Assembly (NCBI GenBank): GCA_944990035.1
Contig: CALYLX010000119.1
Coordinates: 213,798 to 277,797 of the forward strand
From: Clitopilus passeckerianus
Lineage: Eukaryota; Basidiomycota; Agaricomycetes; Agaricales; Entolomataceae
Direction of reading: 5' to 3'
DNA: 64,000 nucleotides
A program made the position numbers and the translations under genes. The notes under the pieces are model-generated. The model was not told the DNA's origin. It worked only from the letters and a program-made list of their open reading frames with translations, and did no database searches. Of the stretch, positions 46,001-57,949 are shown one piece after another. Numbering within the stretch: the stretch's first letter is position 1; the number at the start of each line of letters is the position of its first letter.

Positions 46001-49000
46001 ACTTTTACCAATCATCTGTCATCAACGCCCTTCTTTCAATTCTTAAGGATATTTCATTGGGTGCCCACCATCCCAATGTCATTGACGCCATTATGACAAT
46101 ATTCAAAACGCAGGGGCTGAGATGTGTTGCTTTTTTGCCACAGGTACGCTAACCCATTTCTGGCAGTTCCCTCACTGACAGAGTCAAAGATCATGCCTGC
46201 CTTTGCAACGGTCACACGTGCCTCCACTGCTAGGCTTGGGTTCTACCTTGAACAATTTGCGATCCTCATCAGCATCGTCAAACAACATGTTCGCAATTTC
46301 GTCCCGGAAATCCTGAGCCTGGCCACAGAGCTTTGGGAAAACACCACCCTTCAACTTCCCATCGTTGCATTGATTGAAGCCACTGGGAAGGCTTTGGAAT
46401 CTGAATTCAAACCCTTTCTCCCCAACATCTTACCTCTCCTCTTAAAAGTATTTGAAGGAGAGCTGACTGAAAAGCGAATTGCCACGCAGATCAAAATCTT
46501 CGATGCTTTCACGACATTTGGGGTCAATATCGAGGAATATCTACACCTAGTTATCCCAATCATCGTCAGGTCGTACGAGCGCCCAGACGGTCCTGGGATT
46601 TTCCTTCTTCGCAAGAAGGCAATCCAAACTATCGACGGCCTTTCCCGACGAGTCAACTTCTCTGACCATGCATCTCGAATCATCCATCCACTTGTCAGAG
46701 TCCTGGATTCCTCTAATAACGAGTTGAGGATGTCTGTCATGGATACGCTCTGCTCTCTGGTCGTCCAGCTTGGCTCCGATTTTGCCATCTTTATCCCAAC
46801 GATTAATAAGGCAAGTACACCTTTACCCGATTCACGCCGTTGCTAAAACCATGGTCATGCAGTGCTTGATCAAGAAGCCTGTTAACCATCCGCGATATGA
46901 GAATATGATCTCTAAGCTACTGAACGGAGAGCGCCTGCCGCAAGAGGCTGGTGTCCTTGAAACTTTGTAAGCATGTTCATTATCAATGTAGTAGATGTTT
47001 CATTCTCACATGTTACACATAAGGATGAGCGAGAGCACTAAAGCTCCCGAGCATGCCGCCCCATCAGAGCCAGTTAAATTGAATGTCAACCAACAACACC
47101 TCAAACAGGCCTGGGATGTATCAGAAGTAACAACTCGGGAGGACTGGACAGAATGGCTGCACCGGCTTAGCGTGGAACTCATGAAAGAGTCTCCTTCCCA
47201 CGCGCTCCGAGCTTGCATGAACTTAGTAGAACTGCACCCGCCACTTGCCAAGGAACTTTTCAATGCCGCCTTTATGTCCTGCTGGAGTGAGCTTTATGAC
47301 CAATATCAGGTAAGGTCAAATGTTAGCTATGGTAGTGGTCAGCTAAATGACATCACCCATTTCCAGGAAGACCTGGTGCGCTCTATCGACTTCGCTATCA
47401 TGTCGGCTACTGCCCCTTCAGAGCTTGTCCATCGATTGTTGAATCTTGCAGAATTCATGGAGCACGAAGAGAAGCCACTCCCCATCGAGTCACGGACTCT
47501 AGGCGACCACGCTATGAAATACATGGCATATGCCAAGGCGTTGCACTACAAGGAACTGGAGTACTTCTCTGAAGCATCCCCGGCTGTCATTGAATCCTTG
47601 ATCACCATCAATACTCGACTACAGCAACACGACGCTGCATGGGGCACCCTTTTAACCGCCCGTGAACAATACGATGTGCGGAAGCGTGAAGAGTGGTTCG
47701 AACGGCTCGGGCGATGGCAAGATGCACTCAAAGCATATGACGAAAAGGCAGAGCTGGACCCCGAAGATTCAGACATACAGTTTGGGCGAATGAAATGCCT
47801 TCATGCCCTAGGAGAATGGGATCAACTAGCTGTTCAGGTCAATCATACTTGGGCGACCGCTTCTCATGAGTCGCGCCGCGATATTGCCCCTATGGCTACC
47901 GCAGCAGCCTGGTCTCTCCACGAGTGGGATCTTATGGATAGTTACCTTGCTACCATGAAAGCGGATTCTCCAGATCGCGCCTTCTATCGGGCAATCCTAT
48001 CCGTTCATCAGAACCAATTCCCAAAAGCTATGGTGCAAATTGCTAAAGCTCGAGATCTTCTGGATCCCGAACTCACATCATTCGTCGGGGAAGGATATGC
48101 ACGTTCATATAAGTACGTCGATTATCAATGCTGTGGAACCTGTTCTAACATTTTGCTCAGCGTTATGGTTCGAGCTCAGATGCTCTCTGAACTGGAAGAA
48201 ATCATCCAATACAAACAGTTTGCTGATCAGCCTGAGCGCCAAAAAAATATCAGGAAGACCTGGATGAAAAGGTTTTTTATTCGCCCAATCCAAGTCATTA
48301 TGATTGTAACATGCGCCCTTAGATTGCAAGGCTGTCAGCCGGATGTTGAAGTATGGCAACGCATCTTGCAAGTGCGAGCCCTGGTTCTAAACCCTGAAGA
48401 TGATCCAATGATGTGGATCAAGTTCGCCAATCTTTGTCGCAAGAACGAGCGTATGGCTTTGGCAGACAAGACGATCAACTCTCTTTTGAGCCCAGAAAGG
48501 GTGAGACTCTGACTATGTATCAGCTAGCATAGCTTCTGAAGTGATTTCACTTAGCATCCTCATGCCAAAGCTCCGCCCCATGTTGTTTATGCACAGCTCA
48601 AATTTATGTGGGCCAAGGGTTCAAAAGAAGACAGCCTCAAATTTATTCGCCAGTTCACGTCGAGCATGGCTAAGGACATTCAAGGAGAAACGGCCGACAA
48701 CCTATCCCATTCGAGTGTATCAAAACATAGATTGACCGAGTACTCGAAGCTCCTGGCCAGATGCTATTACAAAACTGGACGCTGGCAATACGACGTTGCA
48801 GAAGGTTGGGGTGATGTAAGTTCTGGTTCTACTCTCAATCCCATCGGTCACTCATGATTTGTCCGGACTCAGAGTAACTTCAAGGAAATTCTTGAATCTT
48901 ATCACCTTGCAACGCATTACGATCCTACCTGGTACAAAGCGTGGCATACCTGGGCGCTCGCGAACTTTGAGGTCATCAACTTCTTGAAAGCCAGCCTGGT

Positions 49001-51539
49001 CGTTCATCCGACAATCAGGTTGCTTTGGTTGCTCACGTTGTGCAGGCTATCGATGGTGGGTTTCAAACTAAATTAGGTTCGTTCTTCAAACCTACAAAAA
49101 GTTTGCAGGATTCTTCCGATCTATCGCCTTAAGAAATGAGGAGGCGCTTCAAGACACACTTCGCCTGTTAACGCTCTGGTTCAAGTTCGGAGCGGACAAC
49201 GAGGTTAGCCACGCTATCGGCACGGGTGCGACTACTGTAGAAGTCGACACTTGGCTGGTGGTCATTCCCCAGGTAAGCGGCCTCGTAAATCCCCGACAGG
49301 GGCTTGAACTCATGAACATGGTAGATCATTGCGCGAATTCAAACGCCTCACTCTAACATCCGGCGAAACATCAACAGCCTCTTGGGAGAAGTCGGGAGAC
49401 ACCATCCTCAAGCCCTGATCTATCCTTTAACTGTCGCTTCCAAATCGTCAAGCCTGGCTCGCAGGAACGCAGCCATCACAATAATGAACCGTATGCAGGA
49501 ACACAGTCCATCAATAGTCAATCAGGTTAGATCTCTTTTCCCCACTAGCAAAGTCGACCACTGAACATGAGTTTCAGGCACTTCTCGTTAGCAAGGAGCT
49601 CATCAGGGTCGCTATTCTCTGGCATGAGCTATGGCACGAAGGACTTGAAGAAGCTTCTCGCCACTTCTTCACTGAGAAGAACCCAGAAGGGATGATACAA
49701 GCCCTCGAGCCACTCCATGAACTCATCGAGGCAGTAAGTGCCTTGCGCTGTTCGGTGGGGACCTACTTACCAACACTTGGGTTAGGGCCCTACAACTGCT
49801 CGGGAGACTTCATTCTATCAGGTCTTCGGACGGGACCTCCATGAAGCACGGGAAGCATGTCGTCGCTGGCGCATTCATGGGGATAACATGGAATTAGACC
49901 GTGCCTGGGACATCTACTATGGTGTTTTCAAGAAGGTGGAGAAGCAACTACCCCAGCTCACCACCCTCGACCTTCAATATGTTTCACCTGCACTCCTAAC
50001 CTCAAGACGTCTCGACCTGGCCGTGCCAGGTATGTCATAATATGGGGATGACGCCCCGCGTTTTTTGCTAATCCATCGCCCAGGCACCTATCAGAGTGGC
50101 CGGCCAGTAGTCAAGATTGCGAGCTTTGCCAGCAAACTGCAAGTCATTGCCTCCAAACAGCGTCCTCGCCGACTCTGCTTAACAGGAAGTGACGGCAGGG
50201 AATACCAATATGTGCTGAAAGGACATGAGGACCTCCGTCAGGATGAACGAGTTATGCAGCTATTCAGTCTTGTCAACACCCTCTTGTCAGTCGACACAGA
50301 CAGTTTCAAGCGCCGGCTTCATATCCAGCGCTATCCAGTTATCCCTCTAGCCCCCAACGCGGGTCTGATAGGATGGGTTCAGGGCAGCGACACTCTTCAC
50401 GTTCTTATACGAGACTACCGAGACTCAAGGAAGGTCTTACTCAATATTGAATACCGATTGATGCTCCAGGTTGGTTACCACCAGCCTTCTCTTTGCGTAT
50501 CTTCTAAACTCTCCATTGTAGATGGCACCTGACTATGAAAATCTGACCCTGCTACAGAAGATAGAGGTCTTTGAGTATGCACTGGAGAACACCACCGGCC
50601 AAGACCTGTACCGCGTTCTTTGGCTGAAGTCCACGAATTCGGAGCATTGGCTGGAGCGTCGAGCTACTTATACACGTTCGCTTGCTGTCAATAGCATGGT
50701 CGGACACATTCTGGGTCTGGGAGACCGCCATCCTTCCAACGTTCTGCTTGAAAGAAGCACAGGAAAAGTCGTCCATATCGATTTCGGAGACTGCTTTGAG
50801 GTCGCTATGCTCCGGGAAAAATTCCCGGAGAAAGTGCCATTCCGCCTGACAAGGATGCTGACACATGCCATGGAGGTATGTTTTTTGTGTCAACTCACCT
50901 TCGAAGGTCCAGCTAATTATCCTTCAGGTGAGCGGTATTGAGGGCAGCTTCAGGAAGACATGCGAAATCTCGATGCGGGTTATGCGAGTTAACAAGGAGT
51001 CTCTTATGGCTGTTCTCGAAGCTTTTGTCTATGATCCTCTCATCAACTGGCGTCTCATGCAACCAGAAACAGAAACTCGTCGCATTGAGGGTGTGTAAAT
51101 CATTGTTGTGCAACAATAAACGCTGATTCCTTCAACAGAAGTGGAATTGGAGCGATCAGGCGATACGGGTCGGGCACCGGAGCATCCGCAGGGACCAAGC
51201 CGTAAGCCCAAGGCAGACGAAAAGGACATTTTCAAAGGTACCCACATTTCTCCCTCTTGGATTTCCTACCGATTCTTACACCAATGGATGGCCATAGAAA
51301 CGCAGGAAATTCGCAACGAACGTGCCTTATTTGTGTACAACAGGGTTCAGAACAAACTCACAGGCATGTCGCGGTCCAAAATAACAATCCTAACGTGGCG
51401 TTCTAACTATGCATCAGGTCGCGACTTCAACCCGGAAGTTTCCCTCACTATCGAGGCTCAGGTCGAGAAACTCATTGAACAAGCGACCTCCTTTGAGAAT
51501 CTATGCCAATGCTTCTCCGGGTGGTGTGCGTTCTGGTGA
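43046..51539 (+). CDS. TOR: Serine/threonine protein kinase TOR (PI3K-related), two frame breaks
   Basis: Catalytic subunit of TORC1/TORC2, the nutrient-responsive growth kinase. 29 exons were traced (first 43046-43150, 43203-43335, 43386-43930; last 51298-51363, 51418-51539), about 2,350 residues, the normal TOR length. HEAT repeats fill the N-terminal half. The FAT domain begins near 47.1 kb ([47 protein letters not shown]). The FRB (rapamycin-FKBP12 binding) segment is [19 protein letters not shown]. Kinase: [17 protein letters not shown], catalytic [12 protein letters not shown], and [13 protein letters not shown] ends FSGWCAFW. One base is missing at G run 45589-45591 ([13 protein letters not shown]) and one near 48986 ([19 protein letters not shown]); exons 45414-45857 and 48873-49055 are each one base short. 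Introns 46811-46862 and 51364-51417 are GC-AG. TOR is essential, so these breaks are suspect as sequence errors. Confidence 0.95.
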
Positions 51540-51822
51540 TTTTCATTACCTCGCCTTCCAAATATGCTGTCGTCGTGCGCCATGATACCTTGCACTGTAT
51601 TATACCATCTAGATTCCACGCAATATGTATACGTTTTAATATGTATCTCATAGAAAAATGCTCATCTAATGACATTGTGTCGTCCTTGGAGCTATATGAA
51701 TGCACGTCGTCAACGTCCCGCGATGAATCCACTCGAATGCTGACCTAAACGATGGTAATTGAGCAGTGAATGTGTCTACAGAACACCCCATTTTCTGCAA
51801 CCCCACAGCTGGGCTTCAAGCT

Positions 51823-53378
51823 TCAAACGTTCTCACTTCCTCCCAACGTCTTCATGGCAGGATCTTCCTCTTCCATTGGGATCACCACGTCCCGTCCAAG
51901 AACGTCGTTGTCGTGAGGGTCGGCAGTAGCGCCGTAGTGGCCTGCGTCCTGGATATCACCCATCAGTCGTTCCGTCTCTGAAGGGCCGGGCCCAAGAGCG
52001 CAAGGGAGAGGACGCCCAAATTCATCAATCCCCAGCTTTCGTTGCCGGAATGTCCAGAGTATGCACATGATTAGGAGGGTAGTTTGCATGAGACCTGACA
52101 CTGCGAATGGGAGGGTGGATGTCCAGTCTGTACCTGGTCTGTCGTGGAGAGATGGATGTTAGTGATGAGTTGGGGGTTCGTTCATTTATGGAGAAGAAAA
52201 ATGAAGAAGAGGACTCAGAAGGAATGAAGGAGAGCAAGGAGAAAGGGTGTTCACCCACCTTGACCCAATACTCCAAACGATCAACGGTGCACCCGAAATT
52301 TGCAGCACCAGCATCGACATACTCAATGCCCCTACGAGTTTGAACTGGTACGTGTGGATGATTTGGGGAATGTACTGGACTATTGCGAGGAGTGTAGAGG
52401 TTAGGCCGAGGAAGGTTGCCCATGACTCGATCGTGAGGCCTGGTGCCCGGATGAAGGGATGGCCATGTGTGAGGTGCCGGTAGGAGATGGAGCTGAGGAG
52501 GGAGAGGAGGACGAGAGGAGAATTATCGTTGTTAGTGTCATGAAGATACTGATATGCAGCCGATCAGAGATATTTAACGCGAAGGAGAGGTACATGTCGC
52601 TCACAAGGAACCCACAACCGCACGAAAGAGCCGGACGGACGTCTTCCAGTGATCACTTTTCTCCAGATGGTTAGTCGTCGTGGCTGGAGACAACGATTCA
52701 ATTGCCTCTGGGCCTGCAGAGGTGGAAGTGTACTTGAGGTGTGGCGGATAGTATATCAAGTAGAGAACGTTCCTGCACGTTCAGAGTTAGACATTTAGAT
52801 GCCCGAATATTCATTGTGATCAACGTACGTTGTCGCAAAGAGAACGGTCATGAGTCCAAGCTGGAAGATACCCGCAGTGGCTTCTAGACAGCTTCCTAGA
52901 GTCTACGCAGAGGACGGGCTGATAAGAACTTGCTCGGATAAGCCACGAGAGGGGCAAACTGACCAACACCGGGCAGCACAGAACCATAGGCCATTGCAAA
53001 GTCACGCTGAAATATAGATCGCGCATGAGACTGCCGCAATGGAGACACGGACTAAAACAGGGACCTCACTTACACGTTGAAGAAATTGGCTGCACTTCCA
53101 ACGCTTCCTAGCAAGAGAAAGAATGAACTCAAGCCTTCTGAGGAACCTTTACTGATAATCCGGTAATGCTATAATACCTTGAGTCAATCTCCCTCTGCAA
53201 CCCCTTGGATATTATGTGCTAGCTCACCTGCGGCGCGTAGGAAATCATACACCCGACTATTAGCACAGACGTGACCACCGCATTGACGAAGTCATGGTAC
53301 TGGAACCATGCAAAACACGATCGGTCAAAGGGCAAGAAACCTTGAGGAAGTACTCACTGGCACACAGACGTCCGACAT
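51823..53378 (-). CDS. PQ-loop repeat membrane protein, one frame break
   Basis: Eight minus-strand exons: 53358-53378, 53228-53299, 53074-53168, 52964-53006, 52829-52902, 52605-52772, 52259-52548, 51823-52138. Multi-pass protein with two PQ-loop modules: ISYAPQHYRIISKGSSEGLSSFFLLLGSVGS and LLAIVQYIPQIIHTYQFKLVGALSMSMLVLQ, each a helix, Pro-Gln turn, helix. Between them are SCLEATAGIFQLGL and VLYLIYYPPHLKYT. The tail RQRKLGIDEFGRPLP is cytosolic-looking. PQ-loop proteins include lysosomal/vacuolar amino-acid exporters (cystinosin, Ypq) and others; substrate unknown. Exon 7 is one base short; the break is near 52509-52521 (IILL|VLLSLLSSISYR). The 21-nt first exon (MSDVCVP) was chosen because it is the only one giving phase 0, and a TATATAA box lies 42 bp upstream. 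Confidence 0.82.
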
Positions 53379-53419
53379 CAGACAACAGGAACCTCTTCCA
53401 ACACCAGTTTCTCTTCATA

Positions 53420-53426
53420 TTATATA
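53420..53426 (-). promoter_or_regulatory. TATA box of PQ-loop gene
   Basis: TATATAA on the minus strand, 42 bp upstream of ATG 53378. Confidence 0.5.
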
Positions 53427-54506
53427 GGCTCTGATTATCTGTTGACCTAAATACGCGATTTGAGGGGCGCCCATGCATCAGAACAGATGGCTACCAAAAC
53501 GGCAACTGCGGATAATAGCGACAAACCGTCTTCTTAGGAAGATATTACTGTGTCCGGCCTATTCATCGCTCCGTGATAGAGGCAGTAAGTTGAGAGTTCA
53601 ACTTCGAAGGCCCTAAGAAAGCAAGATAGCAATGATCGAAAAGTGCATTACATTCGTCAGAAGGCACCCACGGCTATACCGTACCTCGGAAAAATACATT
53701 CAGAATTCAACGCGATAGAGTCAACACGCTCCTTCCCTTATTCCTCTTAAGAGCTTCGCGAACATAACCCTTTCAGGAAATAACGTTTGAGGTAAAGCAC
53801 GAGTATCTGAGGCAGGCAGGCAGGCAGGCCTGCAGTAGTGACTGGCTATAACAGAAGAAAACGATGTTTGGATAACTGCTGCTTTAGTTGCAATGGGATT
53901 CCTTCAGAGGAGGTCGTGGTCAAAGAGCAAAACCGCATTATGATTAAATAACCCACCCATTGTTATTTTTTTCACGCGGCGGCAACTCCAATTCTCAAAG
54001 CTTGGATTTGGGGTCATCAGGCTACACATCATGTCTATCGATGCCAGTCGCCTTCATCGCATCCCTGCCTCATTTCCTGTCACAAGAACGTCGCCAAAAG
54101 AACCAAAACAAACGCACTTGTCCGGCAGGACGTGAATAAACGGACGATCGAATGCGGCGCAGTCATGAATATCCTATCGCCGTCGATAGTTATCAACTCG
54201 TCGCCACCGCAGGCTGATCTCGACAACGTTCTCGACTGCGACGAACTGCGCCTGTTTCCTTTGAACATGCCGCCCATGGTAAACATCATCGGATCGCCAC
54301 CCAATCGGAGTCCAGAGAACGAAGCTGTGTTATCCTGTATCAATGGACCCTGCGCCTGCTGGTGACACCTGGGGATTTCGCACGACGCGCAGCGTTGCAC
54401 AGTGATATATGTATCGAGTCTTCGCCTTGATGTGATTCAGCTCTCCTTCCATTTCCCACCTCGTGGTTACCTTATCTCGCGAGAAAACACCCCAGCAGCG
54501 GCTAAA
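53427..54506. other. Intergenic, divergent promoters
   Basis: About 1.1 kb between the PQ-loop gene (minus) and the DUF7330-like gene (plus). Open frames on both strands overlap at 54080-54400, but neither shows a domain. A short GGCA repeat lies at 53811-53828. Confidence 0.45.
53811..53828. repeat. GGCA microsatellite, four units plus
   Basis: GGCAGGCAGGCAGGCAGG, perfect. Confidence 0.9.
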
Positions 54507-55439
54507 ATGATTATTCAAAATGGCCTAGCACCTGTGAACACGACTGAAGCTCTCTCGGCAAGTCTGGTGGACCTTTCGCTACATTCGTTTCGTGCTAATA
54601 AGCTTTTGGTTCAGAAAAGGGACAAGGAAGAACCTCCTGCATATGTTGAGGATCCCTCGAGTCCTGGAACATCCGGCCCAGTCTCTAGACGGTTGACAAG
54701 AGGCGGCCCACCACCTGCTGTTCCTCCCAAGCAGCCTCTACAATGCCGAATCAAAGCTGAGCACGGATACGACTGCAACAGTCAGCCAGATGCATATGCA
54801 TTGTGGCCGTGAACCCATCACTGGTGAGTACCTTACTCCCGTATCCTCCAACCCCACTAATGTACATGTGCAGGAACGTTCTACATCGACCCCAAATTCC
54901 CTTCACATGGCTTCACTCCCGACCCTCACCACGACCGCCATAAGCACCACAAAAAGAACCCTCCAGATGCCTCATTCCGAACCAAAAAAGCACCAATCAA
55001 CATGGAACTCGCCACCACCGGCGAACAAACCGACACAAAACCCAAAGCCAAAGTCCTCGTAGCGACCCACTCCGGTAACATCTCCATCAAACTCCTCTCA
55101 ACCCCCCTCTCCGCCCCTCGTCTCGGGCTCGAAGTCCTCACACGAAAGGGCGACATCGTCGTGATGCTGCCCAACGACTTCTTCGGGTGCCTCGAGCTCC
55201 AGACGCGGAAGGGTTCACTTCAGTTCTTGCCAGCACTCGCTGCGAGCATGAGGACGGCGAAGAAGACGAGTGATGAGGCGTTGATTATGGTTGGGCAGCC
55301 GACGTCGAATAGGGAGATTGATCATCTGCAGTTGACGACGGCGCATGGGAAGGTTGTAGTTGGGATTAGTGGGTTGGATAAGTATGATCAGCCTTCGGGT
55401 GGGTTTTGGAAGAAGTGGATGGGGAAGGAGAAGGAGTAG
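54507..55439 (+). CDS. DUF7330-like protein
   Basis: Start ATG 54507 (MIIQNGLAPVNTTEALSASL). The final exon 54874-55439 is clear: GTFYIDPKFPSHG, KVLVATHSGNISIKLLS, APRLGLEVLTRKGDIVVMLPNDFFGCLELQTRKGSLQFLP, and DEALIMVGQPTSN. This is the beta-strand-rich repeat pattern (ATHSGNISI / TRKGDIVVMLP / TRKGSLQF) that I associate with the basidiomycete DUF7330 domain; function is unknown. The middle is uncertain. The first coding block (frame of 54507) is joined to YNAESKLSTDTTATVSQMHMHCGREPITG by a proposed 43-nt intron at about 54693-54735 with a GTTGAC donor, which is weak. The intron before the last exon (54824-54873) is strong (GTGAGT...GTGCAG). No signal peptide; soluble protein expected. Confidence 0.65.
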
Positions 55440-55848
55440 ATCTTTGGAGTCGCTGTTATGCTTTAGACTGTGGACTGCATTCGTTTCTCTCAGGACCTCT
55501 CATTACTATGCCATACCTATACCCTCGTCATTATATTCTATCCTTGTACATGTACTTCTAGTGTCAATCTCTACAATTACCGTTTGGGTATGCCTCGCCT
55601 ACGCCCATCAATCTGAATCGCACTTGACCGCAACCACCACTATGGCGGTTCCCATATACCCTATCAGTTTTCTACTCTTCCCCACACGCATAGTCTAACA
55701 AATCGCCGATGACATCGGCTTCATGATTCCAACAAACTAGGCTAATTTCAATGGCAGATCTAACTGAGTACAAACGGAACATCCATCTTCTCACCCTCCT
55801 TCACGGCTTGCTCGCACACTAGCCAAGCACCAGGCTCTAGCAGCTACC
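55440..55848. other. Intergenic, no gene seen
   Basis: About 410 bp between two plus-strand genes; 3' UTR and promoter. Confidence 0.5.
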
Positions 55849-57949
55849 ATGACAAGCCAAGACTACACGACAGCTGGATGTTTCTCTGGGTTCGGATTGA
55901 GCAGGATATTTGGACGAAAATGCGGGAATGAGAGGAAGAATTGCGACTCTACTGGGCCAACAGAGTCAACGGTATGTTCTCCTGCTCATACAGAAGCTTC
56001 AGACTCTGAACAAGTCATTACCAAGGCCATTGCACCCTCTTGTTGCCACGGAGAATGGTCTATCCCACCTACAGAAGCTCTCCCTCCATACACCCCTTCC
56101 TCCCCAAACATCCGAGAAAACTGCCGTCTCTCAGTCCAGAAGTAATACACACCGTCGAATCAAAGCTGGACGAGCTAGACGCCGATCTGAGAGAACTAAG
56201 CCTCAAGATCCACTCCACCCAGAGCTAGCCTTTGACGAACAGTAAGCTTCTCTTCCTCTCCTCTCTGCCAGGCTCATTCAGCCAATCCTCTTCTTAGCTA
56301 TGCCCATGACACCCTAACCGCATTCATGGAATCCCACAACTTCACCGTAACCCGGCACTACGCCTCCTCTCCACCGCCTGGCGCGCCGAATACTCCTCCT
56401 CCTGCCCTCAAGCTCAAGCCGCCTCCTCCCAAGTCCCCATCCCTGTCCTGGGCGTAAACTCAGAAATGGACGCCCTCCCCGGCATAGGCACGGGTGCGGA
56501 CATAACCTCATCGCCATCTGTGGCGTCGGCGTCTATAGCCGTCCGACATGCCCTGGAGAAACATGGGGTGGCTGGGAAGGTCGTTTTGCTAGGTACACCG
56601 GCGGAGGAGGGGGAGGAGGGAAGGTGATTTTGTTGAAGAGGGATGCGTATAGGATATGGATGTCTGCTTGATGTGAGGGTTTTTCATTCTATTTTGCTGA
56701 GTGAGGTGTTAATGGGTTGTTAAAAGGTCTCATCCGATGCCTGGTCCGGATAACTCTGCAGCGATTATTGGGTCGAACGCGATGATTTCTGTGGATGTGG
56801 AATATTTTGGCAAATCGTGAGTTCGTTTCCCTTCTACGGTATCAGATCTAATACTCACCATCTTCTCGAACCTAGAGCCCACGCAGGTGCAGCTCCCTGG
56901 TATGTCTTCCTTTCTACACACAACTTTCCTTCTCTGACCTGAATTGCATCGTAAAGGGAAGGCAAGAACGCCCTCGACGCAGCCGTAATCGCATACTCCG
57001 CCATCTCTGTCCTACGTCAACAATTCAAACCCACCTTCCGAGTTCACGGCATCATAGAGGGTAGGAACTGGGCTGCAAACGGTGCGCATAATGTCTTCCG
57101 GTGTCTTCTTCACAGTGCTAATTGACGTGTTAGTAATTCCCGACTACGCCAAGTTGAACTACATAATCCGGGCACCGATAATGGCAGAGGTGAAGGATAC
57201 GTACGAGCGCGTGAAGGGATGTTTTGAGTAAGCCTAACCAAGTTCCGAATGAATGAAAGTGACTGTGCTCACGATTACGATCCCCAGAGCTGCTGCTTCT
57301 GCAACTGGATGTCAAATTAAGATGACCAGGGCATCTATGTACTATGATTTGAGACAGAACAGCGTACTTGGTGCGTATCTTTCAGTACGAACAAGTGTCC
57401 CGAAACTGATTGCTTTGCTGGGATGCCTTCATGCAGCTGAAGAGTTTTCCGCCAACGCTACTTCTCGGTACGATATGGGAATAAGCTCAGGCGAACTCAC
57501 TGGTGCTTCCACGGATTTCGTGAGTCCCACAAACCCATTCTTCGCCAGTATATCTAACACATACTCGGACAGGGCAACGTCTGCTATGGTTCGTTCACAT
57601 CTCCTTTCCCGTGTTCAACCAGCTTAACTTCCGGTTTCCTCAGAACTCCCAGCCCTCCACCCAGGGTTCGCCATCCCCACAGAACCAAACGGTGGCAACC
57701 ACACCATCGGCTTCACTCGATCCGCCAAGTCCCAAGAAGCCCACGAAGCAACGATGAAAGTAACAAAGGGCCTGGCATTGACGGGATTCCGCGTTCTAGC
57801 GGATGCAAAGTTCTTGAAACAGGTCAGTCGAGGATCAACGTTTTTGCTCTTTATATACACTGACGGTGACGGGCGCAATTCGTTTAAAGGTCAAGGATGC
57901 ATTTGAGGAAGAGAAGAGTGGAAGGCAGACTGTGTACACGCGGGTGTAG
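55849..57949 (+). CDS. M20-family metallo-amidohydrolase (PM20D2/AmhX type), many frame breaks
   Basis: Cytosolic Zn-dependent amidase/dipeptidase family. Blocks in order: [80 protein letters not shown] (metal ligands), [130 protein letters not shown]. Exons from 56727 on (56727-56816, 56876-56899, 56957-57081, 57134-57227, 57288-57370, 57437-57519, 57573-57588, 57644-57822, 57890-57949) are all phase-consistent. The first two (55849-56241, 56298-56672) need about seven small indels between 56117 and 56655 to keep the conserved frame. Two exons are only 24 and 16 nt. Pseudogene or poor consensus cannot be separated here; the clean 3' half favours the latter. Confidence 0.8.

Noticed and set aside
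51823..51981. Plus-strand frames across the PQ-loop tail
   Set aside because: They are shadows of the minus-strand coding exon 51823-52138.
54080..54400. Minus-strand frame of 106 codons (and an overlapping plus-strand one)
   Set aside because: No motif, no splice context, and the two frames overlap antisense; typical of chance open frames in GC-balanced DNA.
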